Assembly (NCBI GenBank): GCA_026004775.1
Contig: BPJU01000011.1
Location: 141,690 to 205,689 of the forward strand
Source: Pirellulaceae bacterium
GTDB lineage: Bacteria > Planctomycetota > Planctomycetia > Pirellulales > Pirellulaceae
Direction: 5' to 3'
DNA length: 64,000 nucleotides
A program made the position numbers and the translations under genes. The notes beneath the pieces are model-generated. The model made no database searches, was not told the origin of the DNA, and saw only the letters and a list, made by a program, of their open reading frames with translations. Below are positions 19,644 through 29,334 of this stretch, piece after piece. How positions within the stretch are numbered: the stretch's first letter is position 1; each line of letters begins with the position of its first letter.

Positions 19644-21202
19644 AAGAAAACGTGGTTACCTCCAACGACACGCCCCGCATGCTTCCCGTGACGAACCGCG
19701 CAGGGACCCAGACCTGGGCCGCCGCCCGCAAAGCGGAATTGGCGGAGCAATCGCTGCCGTTTTCCGAGCTTTTCTGCCAATTGTGTCGCCCGCCGCCGGA
19801 CACGCCGAACGCCGTCGACTCTTCGGCAGCACCCCAGAGTGAACAAGCGCGTGATTCGGAACAGCAACCGGACGAGCCGGCCGCAAGCCAATCGCCGGCC
19901 GACGGCCCGGTCCCCGTTGCCGCCACCTCCGTCCAGCCACACAAACAACCTGACGGCGGCAAGCCGGAAGAGCAGCACGAGCAGGCACTGGAGCCGGTAC
20001 CGGATCAGCCAGCCTCGTCTCTTCACAAGAAAACGGCAAATCGTGCAGAGGAACACCTGCCAGAGAACCCACGAACGGCAGGAGAAGGTCCAGCCGACCT
20101 GGCCGACGGCATCATACAGCAACAACCGGTTGATGGGACGCCGGGCGATTTGCACACCCAAGAGCAGCAAGACTCCCAATCCCCGAGCGAAGTCCCCACT
20201 CCGGTAGATACCACGAAGGAACCTGAGGCAACTCGTCCTCAAGCCGAACCGGCAACGACGGCGGCAGAATTATCGGACCCGAACGCCCTTGCACCCGAGA
20301 AAGAAGCGCCTGCCGGCCGGCATTCGGTTACCTCAACACCGCACAAGACGACTGATTCTTTGAAAGACGGGCTGACGCAGGCGAGCCAAAGGCCCGAGCC
20401 GGTCGTAAGCGAGGTTTCCGGCCGGCCGCGCCCGCAGAATGGCCAGGAGTCGCCCGATGAACCGCGTGCGCCACGCAGCACACGCCGCCAAAACTCGGAC
20501 CGCTCGCCGTCGGCCGACCCACGTGGGGCAACCGGACTGCCGTCTCAACCGACCGCGCCGAGTTTTCTGTCCAGCCAACCCAGCCCGAGTATTCAAGACG
20601 GTGCGGCGACCAGCAGCAATCCGGCAAGTCATGCTTCCAGAGACTCCGGCGACGTGGCAGCAGCCATCCAGCAGCCGGGCGCGAATGCCCCACCGGCCGG
20701 TGCTCGGGTTCCGGAACAGTTTCTGGTGCGGGTGGCGCGGCCGGCCGGCCACGAACCAAGACCGGCGCCAGTGGATCGAGTTCATCTGGTACATCGTGTC
20801 TCGAGAGCCCTGGAATTGGCGCGCCAGCGGGATGGCGAAGTTCGCCTGCGGCTGAGTCCCCCGGAACTGGGTTCCGTACGATTGGAGTTGCGAGTCCGCG
20901 ACGGAGCTTTGGTGGCCCGCTTGGAAACCGAAACCCAGGAAGCCAAACACGTGCTGCTGGACAACCTCCCCGCCCTGCGTGACCGACTGCATGAACAGGG
21001 GATCCGCGTCGAACGGTTCGATGTGGACGTAGCGGACCGGCGGGACCAGGCCACAGCCGACACCGGACAACGCCACACACGGCACGACCCACCCTGGAAT
21101 GACTCACACCCGGTGGAGCGTCCCGCCAGAAATAGCGAGCATCCTCCGCAAATCCCTGTTCCGGCTTCCCCCATGACAGGATCGATCAACGTGGTGATCT
21201 AG
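19640..21202 (+). CDS. fliK: flagellar hook-length control protein FliK
   Basis: 520 residues. The first two thirds are low-complexity, rich in Pro, Glu, Gln, Ser and Ala, as expected for the secreted molecular ruler. The conserved C-terminal domain is near 400-470: RLSPPELGSVRLELRVRDG, then LRDRLHEQGI. This domain switches the export gate from hook to filament substrates. ATGA overlap with the upstream gene. Confidence 0.85.
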   Translation: MKENVVTSNDTPRMLPVTNRAGTQTWAAARKAELAEQSLPFSELFCQLCRPPPDTPNAVDSSAAPQSEQARDSEQQPDEPAASQSPADGPVPVAATSVQPHKQPDGGKPEEQHEQALEPVPDQPASSLHKKTANRAEEHLPENPRTAGEGPADLADGIIQQQPVDGTPGDLHTQEQQDSQSPSEVPTPVDTTKEPEATRPQAEPATTAAELSDPNALAPEKEAPAGRHSVTSTPHKTTDSLKDGLTQASQRPEPVVSEVSGRPRPQNGQESPDEPRAPRSTRRQNSDRSPSADPRGATGLPSQPTAPSFLSSQPSPSIQDGAATSSNPASHASRDSGDVAAAIQQPGANAPPAGARVPEQFLVRVARPAGHEPRPAPVDRVHLVHRVSRALELARQRDGEVRLRLSPPELGSVRLELRVRDGALVARLETETQEAKHVLLDNLPALRDRLHEQGIRVERFDVDVADRRDQATADTGQRHTRHDPPWNDSHPVERPARNSEHPPQIPVPASPMTGSINVVI

Positions 21203-21256
21203 TACGCAACGAACGCGATAGCGAACCGGAAAGAACCGACACCAGGAAGTGATGCG

Positions 21257-21688
21257 ATGGAACCGATCACGAGTGCCGGCACAGCCACCACCCAAAACGC
21301 CGCTGTCTCAAAACCGAGGCAGCTCAAAGATCTGGATATGGACCAGTTCTTGAAACTGATGATCACGGAATTGCAGAACCAGGACCCACTCAATCCGATG
21401 GACAATACTCAGTTGATCGAGCAGTTGGGCCAGATCCGGCAGATCACGGCCACCAACCAATTGGTAAGCAGCTTGCAGGCGGTCGTGATGGCTCAAAACC
21501 TTGCGGCAGCCAGCTCGCTCATCGGCAAGAGCGTCGAGGCACTGTCCGACGACAACCGCACCATCAGCGGCACTGTGGAACAGGTCCAAGTAGAACCATT
21601 GCCGGATAACCAAACAGGACGCACCGTCCGACTGAAAATAGGAGACGCCTTGGTTCGGCTGGAAAACCTCCGCCATATCGGTTCCTAG
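21257..21688 (+). CDS. flgD: flagellar hook capping protein FlgD
   Basis: 143 residues, shorter than the roughly 220 of enterobacterial FlgD. It contains the diagnostic N-terminal core (LDMDQFLKLMITELQNQDPL, NPMDNTQLIEQLGQI) but lacks the C-terminal FlgD tudor/Fn-like domains apart from a short segment. FlgD caps the growing hook and is discarded afterwards. GGAAGTG lies before the ATG. Confidence 0.92.
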   Translation: MEPITSAGTATTQNAAVSKPRQLKDLDMDQFLKLMITELQNQDPLNPMDNTQLIEQLGQIRQITATNQLVSSLQAVVMAQNLAAASSLIGKSVEALSDDNRTISGTVEQVQVEPLPDNQTGRTVRLKIGDALVRLENLRHIGS

Positions 21689-21712
21689 CGCGGTAAGGCG
21701 GGAGGATTAACT

Positions 21713-21775
21713 GCCTATCCGAAAACCGCCGTTGGTCTTGTTATACACAGTGTGCGAATCGGTTTTCGGATAGGC
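21713..21775 (+). terminator. long perfect hairpin between flgD and flgE
   Basis: Left arm GCCTATCCGAAAACCG at 21713-21728 and right arm CGGTTTTCGGATAGGC at 21760-21775 are exact 16-bp reverse complements around a 31-nt loop. No U-run follows the right arm, so it may act as an RNA processing or stability element that separates flgD from flgE expression rather than as a simple intrinsic terminator. Confidence 0.55.
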
Positions 21776-21827
21776 TCTAAGTAACGGATTGGGCAATTGC
21801 CAGACGGGTATTTGGAGAGGAACGACC

Positions 21828-24287
21828 ATGGGACTGGCATCGGCACTGACAACGGCGCTGACAGGGATGACAGCGGCGGAAACTCAGATTGATGTCGTCG
21901 GCAACAATCTGGCCAACTCGCAGACCGTAGGATTCAAGGCTTCGTCGGCCGTCTACGCCACGCAGTTCCTTCAGACCTTGGGGCTAGGTTCAGCCCCTAC
22001 CTCCAGCAGCGGTGGCACCAACCCGCGGCAAACGGGTCTGGGAGTTCAAGTCGTGGAAGTAACGCCGGACTTTACACAGGGAACGATCCAGGTAAGCGCT
22101 AATCCGTCGGACTTGGCCATCCAAGGTGACGGTTTTTTTATCGTCCAGGGCACGTCCGGAGAGCGGTTGTACACGCGCAACGGTATTTTCAAGACGAATT
22201 CGGAGAATCAATTGGTCACAGTCACGGGAAACCGGTTATTGGGTTTCGGGGTGGACGACCTGTTCACGCTGCAAACGACGGAGCTGAAACCGCTGACGAT
22301 TCCGCTGGGAGCAACGGCGGTGGCTCAGGCGACGCAAAACGTTTATCTCCAAGGCACGTTGACACCCGTGGGTGACATCGCCAATCAAGCGGGTGTCCTG
22401 GAAAGCACAGTGCTGGGTGACGGTTCGATTCCGCGTCCGGACGCCAGCGGGACAACGATCAATGTGCCTTCTACTCCCAGCATCGCTGCGATGAGCTCGT
22501 CGATTTCCGAGGGAACGGGCGGCACACATCCGCCCGGAGCGACCTACCGATATCGCTTTGTTTTTGCCGACAATTCGGGTACCGAAAGCATGGCGTCGCA
22601 GGAGTTCCAGGTGGTAGTGCCGACCGGTGATGGAATAGCCAACGACAGTATCATTCTGAATAATCTGCCTGACTCGTCATTGTATCCGCTCCTGCGCATT
22701 TATCGCACCGCCGACGGAGGAAGTGACTTCTACCGGCTGGCGGAAATTCCCACGGCAACCGGCGGCGGCGGCAGCGGCACATATGTGGATGACAACAATA
22801 CCCCGCTGTCCTCGACACCCCTGGATACCACAACGATCAATGGGAATTACAGTTATTTGATAACCTTCGCCCGTGAAGGTGAAGTCGAATCGCGACCGTC
22901 ACAGCTTATCGGTCCTCAAAGCGTCGTCAATGGCCGCATCCGGTTGACCAACCTTCCCACGCCGCCCGTACCCGGTCCCGGCGATACATTCCCCGCGTAC
23001 AACAAAGTACGCATCTACCGCAATCTGGCTACCGACTCGAGTTCGTTCTATCTCGTAGCAGAACTGGATCCGGGCCAGAGCTTCACCGACAGTGTGCCCG
23101 ATTCGGTGATCGCGACCAACGGGGCGTTGGATTTCGACGGTCCCAAGGCGAATCCCAACACGCTGTTGACGAACATTCTGGTGCGCGACGAGCTGAACTA
23201 CGAACAGATTTTCAAAGAAGGCACACTCTCTTTTACTCCGCGCAAAGGCGGGCGCGGATTGGCCACGAAGACGTTTACGATTACGGAAACGACGACGCTG
23301 CAGGAACTGCTGGATTTTATGCGAGAGGCGACCGGCATCCAGCGCGCCGCCGATGATCCGCAGAACCCGATTCCCAATTCGGTCAACACCATCGACGAAG
23401 GCGGCAGTCCATTGGTCCCCGGGATTTCGATTTTACCGAACGGAAAAATCCGGGTGGTCTCGAACAACGGCGTGGACAACGCGGTGGAGATCGGCCTGTC
23501 GGCTTTCGCCTTAACGGACAGCTCGAACAACGTTTCGACTCCGACACTGGGTTTCGGTACCGTGCAGCAAGCCAAGGGCCAAAGTGCCGTGGCCGACTTC
23601 ATCGCATACGACTCGCTCGGTACCGCGATCAACGTGCGGATCACGGCGGTGCTGGAGCAACGCACCGGAACCTCGACCGTATACCGCTGGTTCGCCGATT
23701 CACCTCAGAACGATCCGATTACCGGCGCCGACATCTCGGTCGGCACTGGTCTTATATACTTTGACGGTGAAGGGAATTTCGTAACCGCCACGAACAACGT
23801 GGTGTCGATCGACCGGCGGAATGTCCCATCGGCGTCACCTTTGGAGTTCCGGCTGGATTTTACGCAATTGTCGGGCCTGGCCGAATCGAAGGCGACGCTG
23901 GCGGCCTCACGCCAGGACGGTTCGCCGCCGGGAATTCTTACCAGCTTCACCATCGGTGAGGACGGCATTATCCGCGGCGTGTTCAACAACGGTATCACCC
24001 GCACGCTGGGGCAGATCCGACTGGCACGATTCAGCAATCCGGCAGGGTTGGAACAGCGCGGGCAGAATATGTTCGCCACCGGCGCCAACTCCGGGCTGCC
24101 GGTCGAGGGTAATCCAGGCGAGAACGGGTTGGGGACGCTGATCGCCGGTGCAGTCGAGCTGTCCAACACCGACATTGGGCAAAACCTGATCGATCTTGTG
24201 CTCGCCACCACCCAATATCGCGGCAACACGCGGGTGATCACCGTGGCCCAGCAGCTCATCGAAGAGCTGCTCAATTTGCGGCGCTAG
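21828..24287 (+). CDS. flgE: flagellar hook protein FlgE, enlarged by an insertion
   Basis: 819 residues, about twice the enterobacterial FlgE. N-terminal rod/hook core TQIDVVGNNLANSQTVGFK at about 19-37; F/G/E core GDGFFIVQG; D2 domain (FIAYDSLGTAINVRITAVLE) and the C-terminal core (LGTLIAGAVELSNTDIGQ, then QYRGNTRVITVAQQLIEELL). Residues about 210-440 hold two related beta-rich segments, each with an RIYR...FY motif (LLRIYRTADGGSDFYRLAEI and KVRIYRNLATDSSSFYLVAE). They look like tandem Ig/fibronectin-type repeats exposed on the hook. AGAGAGG-like site before the ATG. Confidence 0.9.
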   Translation: MGLASALTTALTGMTAAETQIDVVGNNLANSQTVGFKASSAVYATQFLQTLGLGSAPTSSSGGTNPRQTGLGVQVVEVTPDFTQGTIQVSANPSDLAIQGDGFFIVQGTSGERLYTRNGIFKTNSENQLVTVTGNRLLGFGVDDLFTLQTTELKPLTIPLGATAVAQATQNVYLQGTLTPVGDIANQAGVLESTVLGDGSIPRPDASGTTINVPSTPSIAAMSSSISEGTGGTHPPGATYRYRFVFADNSGTESMASQEFQVVVPTGDGIANDSIILNNLPDSSLYPLLRIYRTADGGSDFYRLAEIPTATGGGGSGTYVDDNNTPLSSTPLDTTTINGNYSYLITFAREGEVESRPSQLIGPQSVVNGRIRLTNLPTPPVPGPGDTFPAYNKVRIYRNLATDSSSFYLVAELDPGQSFTDSVPDSVIATNGALDFDGPKANPNTLLTNILVRDELNYEQIFKEGTLSFTPRKGGRGLATKTFTITETTTLQELLDFMREATGIQRAADDPQNPIPNSVNTIDEGGSPLVPGISILPNGKIRVVSNNGVDNAVEIGLSAFALTDSSNNVSTPTLGFGTVQQAKGQSAVADFIAYDSLGTAINVRITAVLEQRTGTSTVYRWFADSPQNDPITGADISVGTGLIYFDGEGNFVTATNNVVSIDRRNVPSASPLEFRLDFTQLSGLAESKATLAASRQDGSPPGILTSFTIGEDGIIRGVFNNGITRTLGQIRLARFSNPAGLEQRGQNMFATGANSGLPVEGNPGENGLGTLIAGAVELSNTDIGQNLIDLVLATTQYRGNTRVITVAQQLIEELLNLRR

Positions 24288-24436
24288 GCTGGTCAGGCCG
24301 TGCCGGTCGTAACGATTCGGTGGGCAAAGCACAGCCGAGTGTCGGGCGGGGACCGGTCAACAGCAAGCGGTTACCGCCAGACTGTTTTCGGCTGTTCTAT
24401 GGTTATTGAGGTGAAATCGTTGCCGAGGTCGGTGGG

Positions 24437-24667
24437 ATGATCAAATTGACGCGATTGGACAACGAACCGTTCGTGTTGAATGCGGACCTGATCCGCTATA
24501 TCGAGGCACGTCCGGACACGTTCATTACGCTGGTGACCGGTGAGCGGTTGGTGGTGCGCGAATCGATGGACGAAGTCATGGAGCGCGCCATCCGTTACCA
24601 GCAGCTCAAATACATGGTGCCTCCTCCTGATCATCCGCGACGTTTTGAGGCATCGCGTGCTCGTTGA
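24437..24667 (+). CDS. flbD: FlbD/SwrD family small flagellar protein
   Basis: 76 residues starting MIKLTRLDNEPFVLNADLI, with YIEARPDTFITLVTGERLVV, the pattern of the small FlbD/SwrD family that sits between flgE and motA in many bacteria and supports stator power in Bacillus. It does not belong to the Caulobacter FlbD regulator family despite the shared name. Its stop overlaps an in-frame TTG of the next gene. Confidence 0.85.
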   Translation: MIKLTRLDNEPFVLNADLIRYIEARPDTFITLVTGERLVVRESMDEVMERAIRYQQLKYMVPPPDHPRRFEASRAR

Positions 24668-24687
24668 GGAACGAAGGGAATCCCGCG

Positions 24688-25458
24688 ATGGATCTGGCAA
24701 CCGTAATCGGTATGACGTTGGCCGTGGCGCTGATCCTCGGCTCGATCCTCATGGGTGGGGCTCCCTTCTCCACCTTCATCGATATCCCGTCGATCCTGGT
24801 GGTCCTTGGAGGATCGCTCGGTGCCGTACTGATCTGTTTCCCGTTACGGACGGTGCTGTTGGTCCCAGGAGTCACCAAAAAAGTATTTCTTAACCGGGCC
24901 GTCGATTATCGAGCCATTATTGCTCAGTTGGTATCGCTGGCCGAAACGGCCCGCCGCGACGGGTTGCTGGCCCTGGAAAGCCGTCTGGAAAAGATCGATA
25001 ACCCCTTCATCAAACTGGGTATCCAGCTGGCCGTCGACGGCACCCGCCCCGAAGTGATCGAAAGCATCCTCCGCAGCGAAATGGAATCGCTCGCCACCCG
25101 CCACAAAGACGGCAAAAGCCTTTACGACCAACTGGGCAAGTACGCTCCGGCCTACGGAATGATCGGCACGCTGCTCGGCCTGATCATGATGCTCAGCAAC
25201 ATGTCCGATCCCTCCGGTATCGGCAAAGGCATGGCCGTCGCTCTCATCACCACACTCTACGGAAGCGTGGTGGCCAACGTCGTCTGCCTGCCGTTTGCCG
25301 AAAAACTGGCATTCCTCAACAAGCAAGAATTGTACGGACTGGAGATCATCATCCGGGGCATTATGGATATCCAGTCGGGTGAAAACCCGCGGGTCATCCA
25401 ACAAAAGCTCAATACCTTCTTGCCCCCAAAACAACGGGTCCAGCCGGAGGATCGCTGA
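24688..25458 (+). CDS. motA: flagellar stator protein MotA
   Basis: 256 residues, four membrane helices (VIGMTLAVALILGSILMGG; IPSILVVLGGSLGAVLICF; APAYGMIGTLLGLIMML; MAVALITTLYGSVVANVVCL). The cytoplasmic loop contains the charged helix near ARRDGLLALE. The protein conducts protons or sodium with MotB and drives FliG. ATG 24688 follows GAAGGGA; a TTG at 24664 in the same frame overlaps flbD and is less likely. Confidence 0.95.
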   Translation: MDLATVIGMTLAVALILGSILMGGAPFSTFIDIPSILVVLGGSLGAVLICFPLRTVLLVPGVTKKVFLNRAVDYRAIIAQLVSLAETARRDGLLALESRLEKIDNPFIKLGIQLAVDGTRPEVIESILRSEMESLATRHKDGKSLYDQLGKYAPAYGMIGTLLGLIMMLSNMSDPSGIGKGMAVALITTLYGSVVANVVCLPFAEKLAFLNKQELYGLEIIIRGIMDIQSGENPRVIQQKLNTFLPPKQRVQPEDR

Positions 25459-25460
25459 GC

Positions 25461-26243
25461 ATGGCGTTGACAGAAGACGAAGCCCCAGGTGGTGCCCCGG
25501 AATGGGTCGTCACATACGGCGATATGATGTCGCTGCTGCTGACGTTTTTCATCATGCTGGTGTCGATGAGCGAGATCAAATCCGAGGAACAATACCAGGC
25601 GCTGGTGGAAGCGATACGCCGCCAGTTCGGTTATGACACGACGTGGAAAGCCTTGATGCCCGGCAATCAGAAACCCCGTAACGCCGTCGTGGCCAAGCTG
25701 GCCACCATGGGTCGGGCCCTGAAATTCGACATCATGACCGGTGGCAGCCGTGATCCCTCGGCTGTCGGTGACCATCCTCGTGTCGTCACCATCCGTCCCG
25801 GTGATCGCTCCGTCGTCGGAACCACCATCACGTTCGCCGAGCCCGAGTGGACGCTGTCCGACCAGCAACGCGAGCAACTGAAGCGTGCCACCGTCGAAAT
25901 GCTGGGCAAACCCCAGGTGATCGAAATCCGCGGTCACACCACACGCCGGCCGGCCCAGGATTTCAGTACGCTCCAGGACAACTGGGAATTGGCCTACCAG
26001 CGTTGCCGTGCCGTAATGCAGTACCTCACCAAAGAACTGGGAATCCCTGACTATCGGCTTCGCCTGGTCGTGGCGGCGGATACCGAACCGCTCTACGCCG
26101 GCACTCAACCGGATTTGCTGGAAAAGAATGCCCGCGTGGACGTTTTCCTCACCGACCAACTGGCCCGACCGCGTAAAGGTCAGGAAACCTCCGTACCGGC
26201 TGCCACCGGCCCGACGGCCGAGCCGCCCGAGTCATCACAGTGA
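25461..26243 (+). CDS. motB: flagellar stator protein MotB
   Basis: 260 residues. The single membrane helix begins WVVTYGDMMSLLLTFFIML with the ion-binding Asp at residue 21. A periplasmic OmpA-like peptidoglycan-binding domain follows (IEIRGHTTRRPA; AYQRCRAVMQYL; LLEKNARVDVFL). Only two bases separate it from motA. Confidence 0.93.
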   Translation: MALTEDEAPGGAPEWVVTYGDMMSLLLTFFIMLVSMSEIKSEEQYQALVEAIRRQFGYDTTWKALMPGNQKPRNAVVAKLATMGRALKFDIMTGGSRDPSAVGDHPRVVTIRPGDRSVVGTTITFAEPEWTLSDQQREQLKRATVEMLGKPQVIEIRGHTTRRPAQDFSTLQDNWELAYQRCRAVMQYLTKELGIPDYRLRLVVAADTEPLYAGTQPDLLEKNARVDVFLTDQLARPRKGQETSVPAATGPTAEPPESSQ

Positions 26244-26251
26244 GACGTGCG

Positions 26252-26800
26252 ATGTCCGAGAAAACCGCTCCCAACGAAACCACAACCGCCCCTTCGCAAG
26301 GCAGTTCGCTTTTCGGCAAGCTGCTGATCGCCGCCTTCATGCTGGCAGTAATCGGCTCGGAATGCCTGGTGGCATACCTGCTGATCCCCAGCGCCGACGA
26401 AGTGGCACGGCGAGCCGAAGCGCGGATGACGGAAAAGCTCCACAAACAGCTCGGCCCGAATGACCCCATCGAGGAAAACAAGACAATCGAGGTAGACCTG
26501 GGCAATTACAGCATCACCTATCATGATCCGAATACCAATCGCTCCCTGCGGATCGACTTCCAGTTGTTCGGCGTGGTAGCCGAGGTAGAGCGGGCAGAAT
26601 TGGAAAAGCGGCTGGACCGCGTGCGCCACCGGTTCCGCGACCAGGTGATCTTCGAGATCCGCAATGCGGACGTCAACGACCTCTCGGATCCCAGTTTGGG
26701 CTTGATCAAACGGCGAATTTTAGAGAAAAGTAACCACCTGCTCGGTAGAGCCATACTCCAGGGAGTAGTGTTCAGCGACTTTTCGTTCGTCGAACAGTAA
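26252..26800 (+). CDS. fliL: flagellar basal body protein FliL
   Basis: 182 residues. One N-terminal membrane helix (LLIAAFMLAVIGSECLVAYLL) is followed by a periplasmic FliL domain (VDLGNYSITYHDP; IDFQLFGVVAEVE; RFRDQVIFEIRNADVNDLSD). FliL forms rings around the stator. ATG 26252 was chosen; a GTG at 26240 overlaps the motB stop and is equally in frame. Confidence 0.8.
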   Translation: MSEKTAPNETTTAPSQGSSLFGKLLIAAFMLAVIGSECLVAYLLIPSADEVARRAEARMTEKLHKQLGPNDPIEENKTIEVDLGNYSITYHDPNTNRSLRIDFQLFGVVAEVERAELEKRLDRVRHRFRDQVIFEIRNADVNDLSDPSLGLIKRRILEKSNHLLGRAILQGVVFSDFSFVEQ

Positions 26801-26823
26801 CCGGCGGGAACCAGGGAGGGTTC

Positions 26824-27375
26824 ATGAGCGAAGGCGACGCGATCTCCCAAGAAGAAATCGATGCGATCCTGCGGCAAGCAGCCGGCCAGTTGCAGGAGGG
26901 TACCCCACCGCCGCCGGAGTCCGCCTCGTATAGCGCGGAGCCGTCCGCCACCGGCTCCGCCTCCAACCCCTCGTCCGGCCCCCGCCCCGAATTGGCCGAC
27001 GACATCCAGTTACTGCTGGCTCAAGCCGAACAGACGCTCGCTTCGGCCGACACTCCCCCAACCGCCGCCAGCCGCTTGGTCCGGTTTTCGTTCCCCGAGT
27101 TGGCCGGCACGCCAGCCAACACCGAGCGGGCGACGATCGAATTGTTGCGCGACGTCGAACTGGAAGTGAAAATCGAGCTGGGGCGAGCCCAGATGTATCT
27201 GGAAGACGTTTTGAAATTGCGGCGTGGCGCGGTCGTACAGCTCGACAAATTGGCCGGTGACCCCGTCGATATCTACGCCAACGGCCGGCTGATCGGGCGA
27301 GGCGAGGTGCTGGTGTTGAATGACAATTTCTGCGTTCGAGTAACCGAACTGGTGGCCGGCTCGGACGTAGAGTAA
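26824..27375 (+). CDS. fliN: flagellar motor switch protein FliN with FliM/FliY-like N-terminal motif
   Basis: 183 residues. The C-terminal SpoA domain (LLRDVELEVKIELGRAQMYL; LAGDPVDIYANGRLIGRGE) is that of FliN. The N-terminus ISQEEIDAILRQ matches the LSQxEIDxLL peptide by which FliM or FliY binds phosphorylated CheY, followed by an 80-residue Pro/Ser/Ala linker. No fliM gene is present in this cluster. AGGGAGG precedes the ATG. Confidence 0.88.
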   Translation: MSEGDAISQEEIDAILRQAAGQLQEGTPPPPESASYSAEPSATGSASNPSSGPRPELADDIQLLLAQAEQTLASADTPPTAASRLVRFSFPELAGTPANTERATIELLRDVELEVKIELGRAQMYLEDVLKLRRGAVVQLDKLAGDPVDIYANGRLIGRGEVLVLNDNFCVRVTELVAGSDVE

Positions 27376-27428
27376 CCCCATGACCCGTTAGCCATGTGAC
27401 CGAGGCACGGACGCAGGAGGTAAACTCG

Positions 27429-28058
27429 GTGAGGCCAAGTCGCACCTCCCATTTCTTAGCTATCGGATTGTCGGTATTGTTCGGGACCGGCTGGCCTGCC
27501 CAGGGTCAGGAAGCACCGGCAGTCGAGTTGCCCGGCCGGGCCTGGGAAGTGAGTACCCCGCAAGACTCAGCTTCCGGGCGACAACCCGCACCAGCTCAGC
27601 AAGCCTCCGCGTCGGTCCGCGAGCCGATGCAGCTTCCCCACCGCTCCGGGCAGCGCGAACCCGCTGCTGCCCGACCGAAACTCGGCAGCCCCCCGATCGC
27701 CACGGTCGCCGGCAGCCTGGCCGTCGTCTGCGGGCTTTTTTTGGGGCTGGCCTGGCTGTGGCGCACCGTGGCACCCCGGCACTACCTGCCGCTGCCCAAG
27801 AGTGTGTTGTGCAGCCTGGGTAGAACCAGCCTGCCGCCCCGCCATACGCTGCACTTGATTCAGTTGGGAAACAAGCTGGTCCTGGTCGCCACCGGCAACG
27901 GCCAGATCCAGCCACTGGCGGAAGTTACCGATCCGCAGGAGGTGGCACGGTTGTGCGGATTGTGTGAACAACAACGAACCGGGAGTATCACCAGTTCCTT
28001 CCGGCAGGTACTCAGCCAGATGGACGACCTTTCCGGCCCGCCGCGGCATGGCGCATGA
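27429..28058 (+). CDS. fliO: flagellar biosynthesis protein FliO
   Basis: 209 residues from the GTG at 27429, which has AGGAGG eight bases upstream. Signal-like N-terminus, a Pro/Gln/Ser-rich periplasmic stretch, one membrane helix ([20 protein letters not shown]), then a cytoplasmic FliO domain ([20 protein letters not shown]). FliO assists assembly of the FliP export-gate ring. The stop overlaps a possible ATG for fliP. Confidence 0.8.
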   Translation: MRPSRTSHFLAIGLSVLFGTGWPAQGQEAPAVELPGRAWEVSTPQDSASGRQPAPAQQASASVREPMQLPHRSGQREPAAARPKLGSPPIATVAGSLAVVCGLFLGLAWLWRTVAPRHYLPLPKSVLCSLGRTSLPPRHTLHLIQLGNKLVLVATGNGQIQPLAEVTDPQEVARLCGLCEQQRTGSITSSFRQVLSQMDDLSGPPRHGA

Positions 28059-28084
28059 CGGGCCGTACGGAAAGAGGGGGGCAC

Positions 28085-29020
28085 ATGCTGTTCCGGTCAA
28101 GGAGGCCAACCGCAACCATGATCGCCGCTCTCTTTTCCCGACAACAGTTCACCCTTCCGACAGAGCCTGGCCCGACGTATCCGGTCGTATTGCCACGCAG
28201 AATCTGGCCAGGCACTTCAACCCGCCGATGCCGTGTCGGACTCATGTTCCTGTTTCTTGCCGCACTGCTGATACCGGGAATCCTGCACGCACAACCGCCG
28301 GAGCAGCCCCCACAACAAAGCCTTTTGACGCAGTTGGTGGGCGATCCTCGCTCCTGGACCAGCCGCGAAGGGATGGCCTCTTCACTCCAGATCGTGCTGT
28401 TGTTGACCGTGCTGAGCCTGGCGCCGGCGATCGTGCTGATGACCACCAGCTTCGTCCGCATCGTAGTAGTACTGGGGTTACTGCGGCAAGCCCTGGGCAC
28501 ACAACAACTTCCTCCCAGCCAGGTTCTCACGTCGCTCTCCTTGTTTCTTACGTTGTTGATCATGACTCCCACCTGGAGCGACGTCTATCAGAACGCCATC
28601 GTGCCGTATACCCAAGGCGACGGCAGCATGACCTTGCAAGACATGTGGCAGAAGGGAATCCAGCCGATCCGCCGCTTCATGAGCCGCCAGATCGACGCTG
28701 CTGGTAACAGCGATGATATCTGGCTATTTTATGATTATCTTTATCCTCAGGGTACCGAGCCGCAAACCTACGACGACGTGCCGCTACAGGTACTGCTGCC
28801 GGCATTCATGTTGAGCGAACTGAAGACGGCATTTCTCATCGGTTTCCAAATCTACCTGCCATTCCTTATATTAGACATTGTCATAGCTTCTGTAACTATC
28901 TCTATGGGAATGCTGATGCTTCCGCCGGTTGTGATATCATTGCCTTTCAAATTATTACTATTCGTTATGGTCGACGGCTGGCATCTGGTGGTAGGAATGT
29001 TGTTGCAAAGTTTTGCGTAG
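28085..29020 (+). CDS. fliP: flagellar biosynthetic protein FliP
   Basis: 311 residues; export-gate core subunit. Typical segments: [94 protein letters not shown] and [13 protein letters not shown]. The N-terminus is about 50 residues longer than usual before the signal-like helix. ATG 28085 follows AGAGGGGG; ATG 28055 overlapping fliO is an alternative. Confidence 0.95.
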   Translation: MLFRSRRPTATMIAALFSRQQFTLPTEPGPTYPVVLPRRIWPGTSTRRCRVGLMFLFLAALLIPGILHAQPPEQPPQQSLLTQLVGDPRSWTSREGMASSLQIVLLLTVLSLAPAIVLMTTSFVRIVVVLGLLRQALGTQQLPPSQVLTSLSLFLTLLIMTPTWSDVYQNAIVPYTQGDGSMTLQDMWQKGIQPIRRFMSRQIDAAGNSDDIWLFYDYLYPQGTEPQTYDDVPLQVLLPAFMLSELKTAFLIGFQIYLPFLILDIVIASVTISMGMLMLPPVVISLPFKLLLFVMVDGWHLVVGMLLQSFA

Positions 29021-29054
29021 GTTGGCGGCGCATGGCAGTTCGCAGGAGAAGGCA

Positions 29055-29330
29055 ATGGATGCAGGCACGGCGGTGGATCTTTGCCGCGAAGCGTTGTATG
29101 CAGGGCTGATTCTATCACTGCCATTGTTGTTGACTGCGCTGGTGGTGGGCCTCCTCATAGGCCTCATTCAGGCCCTCACCCAGATACAGGATCAGACGGT
29201 GTCGTTCGTTCCTAAACTGGCGGCGCTGGCCGCCGCACTGGCTTTTTTGCTGCCGTGGCTGATGCAGTATCTGGCCGAGTATTCGCGGTCGCTGTGGGAG
29301 AACATTCCGCGGATCGTGATGGGAGGCTGA
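29055..29330 (+). CDS. fliQ: flagellar biosynthetic protein FliQ
   Basis: 91 residues with two membrane helices (LILSLPLLLTALVVGLLIGL; ALAAALAFLLPWLMQYL) joined by the conserved QALTQIQDQTVSFVPK loop. Export-gate subunit with FliP and FliR. CAGGAGAAGG precedes the ATG. Confidence 0.94.
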   Translation: MDAGTAVDLCREALYAGLILSLPLLLTALVVGLLIGLIQALTQIQDQTVSFVPKLAALAAALAFLLPWLMQYLAEYSRSLWENIPRIVMGG

Positions 29331-29334
29331 ACGA

